A stretch of 35,822 bases of DNA from Fusobacterium varium (lineage in GTDB: Bacteria > Fusobacteriota > Fusobacteriia > Fusobacteriales > Fusobacteriaceae). Every line of letters begins with the position of its first letter. Position 1 is the first letter of the stretch. Made by a program: the position numbers and the translations under genes. Positions 1 to 7,360 of the stretch are shown one piece after another. The stretch lies in NCBI GenBank assembly GCA_021531615.1, contig JADYUE010000023.1, positions 1 to 35,822 of the forward strand. The letters run 5' to 3'. The notes under the pieces were generated by a model, which worked only from the letters and a program-made list of their open reading frames with translations, did no database searches and was not told where the DNA came from.

Positions 1-92
1 CTAAACTTTTAAATAAATAAATTTTATCATAGAAAGTACTAATTTACAGAAATAAGTTCACACCCTCTCCTTGTTTCTTTTTGTATTATATT

Positions 93-737
93 TTAAAACT
101 CTTCAAACTCCTCTTCATCATTGTTTAAATCTACCTCTTGAAAATATTCTATCACTCTTCTTAACCACCCTTCTTCTATTAAAACTTTTCTTATTCTTCC
201 ACATTCAATTTTTTTAATTATTCCATTGTGAGCTCCTCTATTTCTATTATCAATAACTCTATTTTTACCTAACTCTTGTATTAAACCATTGAAAACTCTA
301 GCTTGTTCTAATTTTTCAATCAAGCTTCCAAAAGTTAGATTTTCTTTTAAGCTTAATTTTCCTCTTAACTCTATTTCAAATAATTTAATATAACCAATAT
401 ATACTCCACTAAAATCTATATCTTCATTTTCATTTAAAAATATATATTCAGAAGAGATTAAACTCTCTCTACTCTCTTCATTTAGAAAATCATACTCTCT
501 TTCTATTCTTTCTCTTATAGAATTAAGTGGATATTTTTTATTTCTAGGATTTTCTTTTAAATTTTTGTTCTCTCTATTTAATTTTGTTACTTCATCTTTT
601 AAATGAGAATTTCTCATTCTCAATAACTCAATCTCTTTACGTAATCTTTTTATCTCTTCATTTTCAACATCAACATAGCCAGAAAAAACATTGTACATCT
701 CCTCATTAAATTCATTCACATTAAAATTATATTTCAT
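93..737 (-). CDS. Coiled-coil protein with HEPN-like domain, possible RNase
   Basis: This 214-residue soluble protein has a charged, heptad-like helix at about residues 22-66 and a helical C-terminal domain at about 75-205. That domain carries N-R-N-R-G-A-H, which places R165 and H170 in the R-x4-H spacing that defines HEPN ribonucleases and related HEPN folds. Many HEPN proteins cut RNA in toxin-antitoxin and CRISPR type III defence, but others only bind, so catalysis is not shown. It starts after a GGAGG site. An upstream co-directional gene encodes a 30-residue membrane peptide, and the pair is divergent from a Cas6-CARF pair, which makes a defence role plausible. The tail is very acidic (residues 201-214). 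I do not recognise a named family. The HEPN call rests on one motif plus predicted helicity. Confidence 0.72.
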   Translation of the reverse strand: MKYNFNVNEFNEEMYNVFSGYVDVENEEIKRLRKEIELLRMRNSHLKDEVTKLNRENKNLKENPRNKKYPLNSIRERIEREYDFLNEESRESLISSEYIFLNENEDIDFSGVYIGYIKLFEIELRGKLSLKENLTFGSLIEKLEQARVFNGLIQELGKNRVIDNRNRGAHNGIIKKIECGRIRKVLIEEGWLRRVIEYFQEVDLNNDEEEFEEF

Positions 738-822
738 ATTTCATTCCTCCATTATTTGTTTTATTTTTATGTGTAAATTATAGCTTAAAAATATTACCTC
801 TTTTTCTAAAAAATTACCTAAA

Positions 823-915
823 TTACTCATCTGAAACTATTGTACTTAATATTTCTATTACTCCACCTAAAATTGCTACTACTCCTAATATTATCTTCTT
901 ATTAGTATTATTCAT
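823..915 (-). CDS. 30-residue hydrophobic membrane miniprotein
   Basis: This short reading frame encodes 30 residues: a polar, lysine-containing start (MNNTNKK), a single hydrophobic stretch (IILGVVAILGGVIEIL) and a short acidic end (SDE). A perfect AGGAGG (complement of 922-927) lies 6 bases before its ATG, which is the main reason to call it real. One short membrane span in a peptide of this size resembles small toxin-like or regulatory membrane peptides, but no family is recognised. It lies upstream of, and co-directional with, the HEPN-like gene, with an 85-base gap, so the two may be co-transcribed. Confidence 0.6.
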   Translation of the reverse strand: MNNTNKKIILGVVAILGGVIEILSTIVSDE

Positions 916-1113
916 ATTCAACCTCCTAATTTTTATTTTTCTTTCCTTGTTATATGTTAATTATATATTTTCCATTTACTAAAAATAGTAGAATATTTAC
1001 TTTTTTTATAAGGGAGAGAAGGAAAGTTTAATAACAAGAAATTATCTATTTTTTTATTCTGTTTTTATGATATAATCAGATTAGAATTAAGAGCATAATA
1101 GGGGAGATAAATT
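916..1113. promoter_or_regulatory. Divergent control region between HEPN-like and Cas6-like genes
   Basis: This AT-rich stretch must hold promoters for both directions. Rightward, an extended -10 (TGATATAAT, 1068-1076) is clear. Leftward, ATTATA at 960-965 reads as TATAAT on the minus strand, but no good -35 is visible. Between them lies a small palindrome, TACTA-AAAA-TAGTA (977-990), placed where a repressor operator for the leftward genes could sit. No CRISPR-like repeats are present. Confidence 0.45.
1068..1076 (+). promoter_or_regulatory. Extended -10 promoter element of the Cas6-CARF operon
   Basis: TGATATAAT combines a TG extension with a consensus TATAAT, 37 bases before the ATG of the Cas6-like gene. 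The matching -35 position is only a T-rich run, which is typical for extended -10 promoters. Confidence 0.6.
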
Positions 1114-1749
1114 ATGAAAAAAGTTGATATAATTTTAAAAAGTGATAGAAAATTTAAAAATAATGCTTCAGAAGGATTGAGAGGGTATTGTGGTAATCAT
1201 TTTAAAAATATAGTTCAATTTCACAATCATTTGGATGAGCTATCTTTTAATTATGATTTCTCTTATATTCAATATAGGGTAATAGATGGAGAGTTAGCTA
1301 TAATGGGGATAGATAAGGGAGCAGATATTCTTTTAGAGCATATTGAAGAGTTAAAAAGTATTAAGTTAGGAGAAGAGATAATTGAGGTTGAACCAGAAAT
1401 AACAATCACTTTTCCAACACCTGAGGTAACAGATGAGATGTATAAATATAAATTTGAAACTCTTTGGTTTGCTTTAAATGATGCAAATTATAAAAAATAT
1501 ATTAAGGGGGAATTTTCTCTTGATAATCAGTTGAGAAATAATATTTTGGAATTTTTCAAAATGTGTGGAATATGGGTTGATAAGAGAATTGTAGTAAGTG
1601 GAGAGTTTAAAGAGGAAAAAATTATAAAAAAAGATACTGAAATTTTAGTTTTCTCTGGGGAGTTTCAAACAAATGCTTTACTTCCAGATAATATCTGTTT
1701 AGGGAAAAGAAAGAGTATAGGACTTGGACGTATAAAAAGATTAAAATAG
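1114..1749 (+). CDS. cas6: Cas6-like CRISPR RNA endonuclease (Cas6b type)
   Basis: Cas6 proteins are RAMP-fold endoribonucleases that cut CRISPR precursor RNA inside the repeats. This 211-residue protein ends with a glycine-rich loop (CLGKRKSIGLGRI, about residues 195-208), the characteristic C-terminal G-loop of the family. Its N-terminal half resembles Cas6b, with candidate catalytic histidines H29, H37 and H39. It is close to the usual Cas6 length. It is the first gene of a rightward operon with a CARF protein 43 bases downstream. A GGGGAG site precedes the start. It is odd that no CRISPR array and no other cas gene for processing or interference lies nearby. It could act on arrays elsewhere in the genome or have been repurposed. 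Confidence 0.8.
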   Translation: MKKVDIILKSDRKFKNNASEGLRGYCGNHFKNIVQFHNHLDELSFNYDFSYIQYRVIDGELAIMGIDKGADILLEHIEELKSIKLGEEIIEVEPEITITFPTPEVTDEMYKYKFETLWFALNDANYKKYIKGEFSLDNQLRNNILEFFKMCGIWVDKRIVVSGEFKEEKIIKKDTEILVFSGEFQTNALLPDNICLGKRKSIGLGRIKRLK

Positions 1750-1792
1750 AGTTTATATGATATATTAAAATATTATTTTAGGGAGAGAATTT

Positions 1793-3664
1793 ATGTTAAG
1801 AGAAGAGATAAAAAATAGTATAAGATCATTATTTTCAAAGAATGAGTATTCACAAGAAGAGATTGAAATTATGTTAAAATTTCATCTAAATGAAGCTTTA
1901 ATTGAGAGAGAGCAGGAGATATTAAATGAGCTATATTATAAGAAAATGGCTCAACAAAATTTAGCTATAACATCTGATAAAAAAATCTCTACCCTTGCTT
2001 CATGTGTAAGTTTGTCTAAAATAATTCCTCAAGATTATTTGGAACTTCCTATTTTTAAATCTCTTAGAGTTTTTAAAGAGATAAAAAATATCTATCTTCT
2101 TTACACTAATGAAAGTAAATTTAATTTTAAAGAGATATCTGAAAAATTGGAAAAACTTAATATAAAAGTTATTGGAAAAAATATAAAAAATGATACTATT
2201 GATGATATTTATATAACTATTAGAGAGTTAGCAATTAAAGGTGAGATTAATAAAGAAAATACTATTTTCGATATAACTTTAGGTTTAAAAATGTCTGGAA
2301 TAGCTTTCTATAAATTAGCATCTGAAAGAGGATTTATCTCAATTAACTGGAAGGAATTACAATTGCCTATATATAAGTATGATGAAAAAAATTCTCTTTA
2401 TGAGGAGACAAATTTTGGAAAGAGAATACCTTTAACAGTGACATTGGAACTATTGAAAGAGCCACTAAAAGAGAGTATTAAAACATACACTATGTTAAAT
2501 GAAGCTTTAGAAAATAAAGAGTATAATATTATAAGTAGCCATTTTAAAAATATAGGAAATGATGATATTAGCTTTCTTTTTGAAAACTTGGCTCAGCTGT
2601 TTACCTTTGAAAATATCTCTTCTTTAGATTATAAAAAGTTTTTTAAAGATGTAGAAGAGTTTTTAAAAAAGATATTTTTATATCCTAATTTTACAGATTT
2701 TACAAAGGAGAAAATAAAAGATTTCTTAGCTTCTCTTTTAGTATTGATCTCTTATGAGCAAAAGGATAGAAAAACATTGATTCAAAAGGAATTTTCTTGG
2801 GTAAACAATAGTGAATTTTATTTTCCATTTACATATATTCAAAAACAGGCAATAAATTTTATTGATCAAGAGGCTGATAATTCAGAGATAACAACTTTAT
2901 TAAAATATAGAGATAATAAGCTTATTGAAAAAATAGATGTGAAAGATGATTTTGAAGAGGAGATCTACTATAAAAAAGAGATCTACTTTTATCTAATTTT
3001 AGAATATTTTTATAGTAAGATTAGAGATAAAGAATCAAATAGTTTTTTACAATTTTTAAAGAAAAATATTTTAAAAGAGTTTAAAATTAATTTAAGTGGT
3101 AAAAATAATTTAATTGATAGTTTAACTTTAGATGATTTTATAAAGATTATATTCTACAAATGTGATTTAGAAGATTTAGAGGATTATGATAAAGAGGATA
3201 TTCAATTGATAAAAGATACTCTTAAATTTTTAAATATATGTGAAATTTTTAAAGAAGATCCTACTAGAGATATTGAATTAAAAGGTTATACTTTAAAGAT
3301 TTTAAAATATAATATTGAAATTGATTTAATTGAAGAGGAAGAGATGAGAGAAGCTTTCAATAAAAAGGGAAAAAGATTACAAGCTTTTGCTCAACCTATT
3401 GTTAATTTTATCAACTGTGGAAAAAATAACTTTAAACTTACAGAGAAAAATATATATGAGTATGATATAGATGAAAATAGAGAAAAAACTTCAAATGGAT
3501 TAAAAAAAGATTTTAGTAGATTTAAAACAAAAGTTATTTTACCATTGAATAATATTGTAAAAAGAGAGTTAGAAAATAGGGAAATTACTTCAGAAGAGTT
3601 TATAATTTTTAATAGTAAAGAGAAATCTTTTACTATAAATGATGAGTTTTATATAATTAAGTAA
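1793..3664 (+). CDS. CARF-domain protein, predicted cyclic-oligoadenylate sensor
   Basis: CARF domains bind cyclic oligoadenylate made by Cas10 and switch on attached effectors. This 623-residue protein shows a Rossmann-like region at about residues 60-200: a strand ending in IYLLYT (100-105), then a strand-loop D-I-T-L-G-L-K-M-S (160-168), matching the CARF signature usually written D-x-T-G-G-x-K. The remaining 400 residues are mostly helical, charged and unrecognised. They contain no R-x4-6-H HEPN motif and no evident PD-(D/E)xK nuclease signature. The last 60 residues could form a winged-helix fold. It shares an operon with the Cas6-like gene (43-base gap) and is followed by csx20. Whether it is an enzyme, regulator or ring nuclease cannot be told. 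CARF is a confident call; the effector is unknown. Confidence 0.78.
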   Translation: MLREEIKNSIRSLFSKNEYSQEEIEIMLKFHLNEALIEREQEILNELYYKKMAQQNLAITSDKKISTLASCVSLSKIIPQDYLELPIFKSLRVFKEIKNIYLLYTNESKFNFKEISEKLEKLNIKVIGKNIKNDTIDDIYITIRELAIKGEINKENTIFDITLGLKMSGIAFYKLASERGFISINWKELQLPIYKYDEKNSLYEETNFGKRIPLTVTLELLKEPLKESIKTYTMLNEALENKEYNIISSHFKNIGNDDISFLFENLAQLFTFENISSLDYKKFFKDVEEFLKKIFLYPNFTDFTKEKIKDFLASLLVLISYEQKDRKTLIQKEFSWVNNSEFYFPFTYIQKQAINFIDQEADNSEITTLLKYRDNKLIEKIDVKDDFEEEIYYKKEIYFYLILEYFYSKIRDKESNSFLQFLKKNILKEFKINLSGKNNLIDSLTLDDFIKIIFYKCDLEDLEDYDKEDIQLIKDTLKFLNICEIFKEDPTRDIELKGYTLKILKYNIEIDLIEEEEMREAFNKKGKRLQAFAQPIVNFINCGKNNFKLTEKNIYEYDIDENREKTSNGLKKDFSRFKTKVILPLNNIVKRELENREITSEEFIIFNSKEKSFTINDEFYIIK

Positions 3665-3757
3665 GAGAAATTTTTATAAAAAAGTAATATTTTGAAAAAA
3701 AGGGTAAATTAGCTGTGGTATTATAATTGCATAAAGCTAAGATAAAGGAGAAATTTA

Positions 3758-4132
3758 ATGGATAAAAGATTAATTTTACTATTTTCACACCAATTAACAC
3801 CACAACAATTAAAAGATGCAAAAGAAACACTTCAATGCAATAAGATAATATATTTAACTGATGAACTATTGTATAAATGGCAAAATATAACACCTGAAAC
3901 AGATATACAAATCTTTAAAGACTTTTTAGTTGAAAATGCAAAAGTTGGAGATTATGTTTTAATTCAAGGGGAATGGGGAACAACTTATAATATGGTAAAT
4001 TTTGCTAAGGAAAAAAATATGATACCTATCTATTCAAGTACAGCAAGAAAAGTTATAGAGGAAAAAAGCGGATCAGATAATAAAGTAATTAAAACATCAA
4101 TATTTGAACATAGAGGATTTTATAGATACTAA
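3758..4132 (+). CDS. csx20: Csx20-family protein (type III CRISPR accessory, putative ring nuclease)
   Basis: Csx20 is a small protein found beside type III CRISPR systems and proposed to degrade cyclic oligoadenylate, which would end the alarm signal. Family features visible in these 124 residues are an N-terminal LLFSHQLT strand-turn, then DYVLIQGEWGTTYNMVNFA (about 68-86) and IPIYSSTARK (about 93-102), with a C-terminal H-R-G-F-Y-R-Y end. A GGAG site lies before the ATG. It sits 93 bases after the CARF gene, and that gap contains TATAAT (3722-3727) but no good -35. It could have its own promoter or be read from upstream. A strong hairpin follows. Its presence supports the view that the upstream CARF protein is controlled by a cyclic nucleotide. 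Confidence 0.82.
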   Translation: MDKRLILLFSHQLTPQQLKDAKETLQCNKIIYLTDELLYKWQNITPETDIQIFKDFLVENAKVGDYVLIQGEWGTTYNMVNFAKEKNMIPIYSSTARKVIEEKSGSDNKVIKTSIFEHRGFYRY

Positions 4133-4136
4133 AATT

Positions 4137-4186
4137 AAAAGGAGTTATAGTAGATCAAATGATTTGCTACAACTCCTTTTCTTTAT
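4137..4186. terminator. Bidirectional terminator between csx20 and the small minus-strand gene
   Basis: AAAAGGAGTT (4137-4146) pairs with AACTCCTTTT (4171-4180), with an inner GTAG/CTAC stem, and T-rich sequence lies on both outer sides in the relevant orientations. It can end both the Csx20 transcript and the leftward small gene. Confidence 0.8.
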
Positions 4187-4229
4187 ACTGAAGATCTAAA
4201 TTTAAAATAATAAAATAAATAAATAGTGC

Positions 4230-4421
4230 CTATTTAGCTATTTTTTTGAATTTCAAATTTTTTTCAATAAGAGCAAAAACGTCATCATGAGTAAGAGTTT
4301 TTTGACCTTTTAAAGTTTCAAGATACTCTTTTACAGCCTCATGTTCTTTTTTTGGGTATTTATTGATGATGTAGTGTACATCGTACTCTTGACTAAAGTT
4401 TACGTATTTATGTTCTTTCAT
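4230..4421 (-). CDS. Small hypothetical protein, 63 residues
   Basis: This is a charged, soluble small protein beginning MKEHKYVNF and ending KFKKIAK, rich in K, E, H and Y, with two predicted helices (about 20-40 and 45-58). I do not recognise the family. The start is placed at the second of two close ATG codons, because the AGGAG site lies about 9 bases before it but directly abuts the upstream ATG (4428-4430). A near-consensus promoter lies just upstream and a terminator downstream, so it forms a complete single-gene unit. It lies at the border between the CRISPR-like genes and the transporter operon and could belong to either or neither. Confidence 0.72.
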   Translation of the reverse strand: MKEHKYVNFSQEYDVHYIINKYPKKEHEAVKEYLETLKGQKTLTHDDVFALIEKNLKFKKIAK

Positions 4422-4452
4422 TAAAACCATCTCCTAAGTCTTCAGCAACTTA

Positions 4453-4481
4453 ATTATAGTCCTTTTTATAAAAAAATTCAA
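4453..4481 (-). promoter_or_regulatory. Promoter of the 63-residue protein gene
   Basis: Read on the minus strand this is TTGAAT (4476-4481), a 17-base spacer and TATAAT (4453-4458). It lies about 30 bases before the chosen start codon. Confidence 0.75.
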
Positions 4482-4585
4482 CAGTAAAGTAGGAAGAAAT
4501 TATTTTTCACTCTAATTTTACACTCTATAAATATTTTTTTAACCTAGTTACTATAAAATTTTTTTATAAAGCAAGGAGGGAAAAA

Positions 4586-5401
4586 ATGTATAAAGCAGAT
4601 TCACATGTACACAGTAATTTTTCAGGAGATTCTGTGGAGAGATTAGAAAATATAGCTGAAAGAGCAATAGAATTGGGAATGGATGAAATTACAATAACAG
4701 ATCATCTTGATTTAGATTATGCAGATGGGATAAAGATTTTTGAATTAAATGTTCCTAAATATATTGAAGCTTTAAAAAATCTTAAGGAAACTTATAAAGA
4801 TAAGATAAAAATAAGAATTGGAGTTGAATTGGGACTTCAACCACAATTAGTGAGAAAGTATGATGAGATTTTTAATTGTGAAGATATAGACTTTATAATC
4901 GGATCTTTTCATTGCATAAAGGGTATGAATGTAGCAGGAAGAAAGTTTTTTGAAAAGTATTCAAAAGATGAAGCACATAGAATGTATTTTGAAGAGATTT
5001 TAGAAACAATAAAGCTATTTCCAAGAATAAGTGTATGTGGACATCTTGATTTTATAAATAGATATGGAAAAGCATTTCATAATGATTATAAAGAGATAAA
5101 TTTTGAACTACACAAAGAGATTATTGATCAAATTTTTATAAAACTTATAAAGAAGAATATAGGAATTGAATTAAATACTTCGGGATTGAGATATGGTTTA
5201 AAAGATTTTCATCCATGTAGAAGAAACTTAGAAAGATATAAAGAACTTGGTGGAAGAATTATAACAGTGGGATCAGATGCTCATAAAGCCTCAGATATAA
5301 TGAAAGATTTTGATAAGGCAAGAGAGGAATTAAAAGAAGTAGGTTTTGAAAAATTTTGTACATTTGAAAAGAGAAAAGCAATATATAGAGATTTAGATTA
5401 A
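4586..5401 (+). CDS. PHP-family phosphoesterase (histidinol-phosphatase-like)
   Basis: PHP enzymes are metal-dependent phosphoesterases. The family includes HisJ/HisK-type histidinol phosphatases, which this 271-residue protein matches in size and layout. Visible metal motifs are H-V-H at residues 8-10 (DSHVHSNFSGDS), ITDHLDL (about 37-43), GSFHCIKG (about 107-114), CGHLDF (about 152-157) and VGSDAHK (about 228-234). A GGAGGG site precedes the ATG. No histidine-biosynthesis gene is nearby. Instead it is the first gene of a unit with a transporter and a second phosphoesterase, with 21 bases to the next gene. It may therefore dephosphorylate an imported compound rather than histidinol phosphate. 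The family is confident; the substrate is unknown. Confidence 0.85.
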   Translation: MYKADSHVHSNFSGDSVERLENIAERAIELGMDEITITDHLDLDYADGIKIFELNVPKYIEALKNLKETYKDKIKIRIGVELGLQPQLVRKYDEIFNCEDIDFIIGSFHCIKGMNVAGRKFFEKYSKDEAHRMYFEEILETIKLFPRISVCGHLDFINRYGKAFHNDYKEINFELHKEIIDQIFIKLIKKNIGIELNTSGLRYGLKDFHPCRRNLERYKELGGRIITVGSDAHKASDIMKDFDKAREELKEVGFEKFCTFEKRKAIYRDLD

Positions 5402-5422
5402 AAATTAGGAGGATATTAAAAG

Positions 5423-6505
5423 ATGAAAAAATTATTACTAGGGATTATGATTTTAGGAGCATTTGCAAGTTGTGGAAGTAAGGAGGAGCCAAAACAAGAG
5501 GTTGCAGCTAAAGCTCCTATGACTTTAGAAGAGATAACAACAGCAGCAAAAGCAGAAGGAGAGGTTAATAGTGTTGGAATGCCTGATGCTTGGGCAAACT
5601 GGGTAGGAACTTGGAAAGATATAAATACAAAATATGATTTAAAACATCTAGATACAGATATGTCAAGTGCTGAGGAAATAGCAAAATTTAAAGCTGAAAA
5701 AGAAAATGCTACAGCAGATATTGGAGATATTGGTTATGAGTTTGGAACTGTTGCAGTTGCTCAAGGAGTAACTCAACCATACAAACCTACAACTTGGGAA
5801 GAGATTCCTGAATGGGCAAAAGATAAAGATGGACATTGGGTAATAGGTTACACAGGAACAATAGCTTTTATAGTAAATAAAGAGCTTGTAAAAGATATTC
5901 CTACATCTTGGAAAGAGCTAGGAGAAAGCAATGCAAAAGTAACAGTGGGAGCTGTTGGAATTGCATCTCAAGCTACAAACTCAGTTCTTGCAGCAGCTTT
6001 TGCTTTAGGAGGAGATGAAGGAAATATTCAACCTGCTATAGATTATTTTGGTAAGATGGCAGAACAAGGGAGACTTCTTTTAAATGACCCTATGATAGCA
6101 AATCTTGAAAAGGGAGAAGTTGAAGTAGGACTTGTTTGGGATTTTAACGGACTTAATTACAGAGATCAAATTGATAGAGAAAAATTTGAAGTTTTAATTC
6201 CATCTGATGGATCATTAACAAGTGGTTATGCAACAATAATCAATAAATATGCTAAACATCCAAATGCTGCAAAACTTACTAGAGAGTTTATTTTAAGTGA
6301 TGAGGGACAAATTAATCTTGCTGAAGGATATGCAAAACCTATCAGAACAGGTGTTGTACTTCCTGAAGATGTAAAAGCAAAACTTCTTCCAAATGAGCAA
6401 TATCAAAATGCAAGACCTGTAAAAGATTTTGATGCTTGGAAAAAAACATCTGAAAATATCTCTCAATTATGGCAAGAGGAGGTAATTTATAAAGTAAATA
6501 AATAA
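5423..6505 (+). CDS. ABC transporter substrate-binding lipoprotein
   Basis: This is the extracytoplasmic binding protein of the transporter encoded downstream. The N-terminus is a lipoprotein signal with lipobox L-G-A-F-A-S-C (Cys17), followed by a charged GSKEE linker. The mature part (about residues 35-360) has the two-domain layout of the iron/polyamine/thiamine/phosphonate binding-protein group, with an aromatic-rich segment DAWANWVGTW near residues 53-62. Length and type match a PotD/FbpA/PhnS-like partner. It starts after AGGAGG with a 10-base spacer. Both neighbours are phosphoesterases, so a phosphorylated ligand such as a phosphonate or phosphodiester is a reasonable guess. Iron or polyamine remains possible from sequence type alone. 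Confidence 0.85.
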   Translation: MKKLLLGIMILGAFASCGSKEEPKQEVAAKAPMTLEEITTAAKAEGEVNSVGMPDAWANWVGTWKDINTKYDLKHLDTDMSSAEEIAKFKAEKENATADIGDIGYEFGTVAVAQGVTQPYKPTTWEEIPEWAKDKDGHWVIGYTGTIAFIVNKELVKDIPTSWKELGESNAKVTVGAVGIASQATNSVLAAAFALGGDEGNIQPAIDYFGKMAEQGRLLLNDPMIANLEKGEVEVGLVWDFNGLNYRDQIDREKFEVLIPSDGSLTSGYATIINKYAKHPNAAKLTREFILSDEGQINLAEGYAKPIRTGVVLPEDVKAKLLPNEQYQNARPVKDFDAWKKTSENISQLWQEEVIYKVNK

Positions 6506-6509
6506 ACTT

Positions 6510-6539
6510 TATAAAACTGTTATGTATAAAACTGTTATA
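6510..6539. repeat. Two-copy 15-base tandem repeat across a start codon
   Basis: TATAAAACTGTTATG (6510-6524) is followed directly by TATAAAACTGTTATA (6525-6539), 14 of 15 bases identical. The ATG of the phosphodiesterase gene is the end of the first copy, so the second copy encodes its first residues. Confidence 0.85.
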
Positions 6540-7358
6540 GAAGAAAAAAATAGAGTAATATTTGTTCTTTTAGATGGATTAAACTATAAAAATTCAGAGT
6601 ATATGGGGTATATGATAGCTCTTGAAAGAGAGGGAAAAGTAAAATTTTCAAAGGTTCTTTCAGAGATGCCAAGTCTTTCCAAACCTCTATATGAAACATT
6701 GTTAACAGGAAAAAAGCCTATTGAACATGGAGTCCTTAATAATGGGACTCCAATTATGTCAAAGGAAAAAAATATCTTTTCATTATGCAGGGAAGCAGGG
6801 CTTATTACAGGGGTATCAGGGTATTATTGGTTAAGTGAACTTTATAATTCAACGCCTTTCAACAAGATTAAAGATACAAATACGAATGATGAAAATAAAA
6901 ATATTCAACATGGAAGATTCTATACACTTGATCACTATCCAGATGAAGTTGTATTTATTGATGGAGAGTATATAAGAGAAAAGTACAATCCAGATTTTTT
7001 AATGATACACTCAATGAATATAGATGATATTGGACATAAATTTGGTTCAGATAGTAAAGAGTACAGATATAGTGTAAGAGTAGCTGATAATCTTCTATCT
7101 ACATTTGTTCCAAAATGGATAGAAGAGGGGTACACTATTATTGTAACTTCAGATCATGGAATGAGTGTTGATGGAATGCACAGTGGAAAAGGTGAACTTG
7201 AAGCTGAAGTTCCATTTTGGTTAATAAATGATAAAAAAGATTTACAATTAGGTGAGGAGATAGAGCAAATTTATGTTGCCTCTATTATCAGTTATTTTTT
7301 AAGAATTGGAACAGAAGAGATGAAAAAAAGAGCAGAAATTTTTTACAGGGGGTACTAA
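6522..7358 (+). CDS. Alkaline-phosphatase-superfamily phosphodiesterase/pyrophosphatase
   Basis: This is a cytoplasmic protein of 278 residues, with no signal peptide, belonging to the nucleotide pyrophosphatase/phosphodiesterase branch. All expected two-metal ligands are visible: Asp in VLLDGLN (about 15-21), the nucleophile Thr in ETLLTGKKP (about 62-70), D-D-I-G-H (about 168-172), SDHGM (about 211-215) and the final His in DGMHSGKG (about 217-224). It lies between the binding protein and the permeases, so it probably hydrolyses the imported compound inside the cell. Phosphonoacetate hydrolase (PhnA) belongs to the same superfamily, which keeps a phosphonate role open. No clear Shine-Dalgarno precedes the ATG, and a 15-base tandem repeat spans the start. 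Confidence 0.82.
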   Translation: MYKTVIEEKNRVIFVLLDGLNYKNSEYMGYMIALEREGKVKFSKVLSEMPSLSKPLYETLLTGKKPIEHGVLNNGTPIMSKEKNIFSLCREAGLITGVSGYYWLSELYNSTPFNKIKDTNTNDENKNIQHGRFYTLDHYPDEVVFIDGEYIREKYNPDFLMIHSMNIDDIGHKFGSDSKEYRYSVRVADNLLSTFVPKWIEEGYTIIVTSDHGMSVDGMHSGKGELEAEVPFWLINDKKDLQLGEEIEQIYVASIISYFLRIGTEEMKKRAEIFYRGY

Positions 7359-7360
7359 AA

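Noticed and set aside
738-1113. Possible CRISPR repeats beside the Cas6-like gene
   Set aside because: No direct repeat of 20 bases or more with regular spacing was seen here or in the other intergenic gaps; the only repetitive element is one short palindrome.
1793-3664. HEPN nuclease motif in the CARF protein, which would make it Csm6/Csx1
   Set aside because: No R-x4-6-H motif is present in the C-terminal 400 residues.
3657-3893. Minus-strand reading frame of 78 residues opposite the start of csx20
   Set aside because: It overlaps a well-supported Csx20 gene on the other strand, has no ribosome site, and its composition is the antisense of AT-rich coding sequence.
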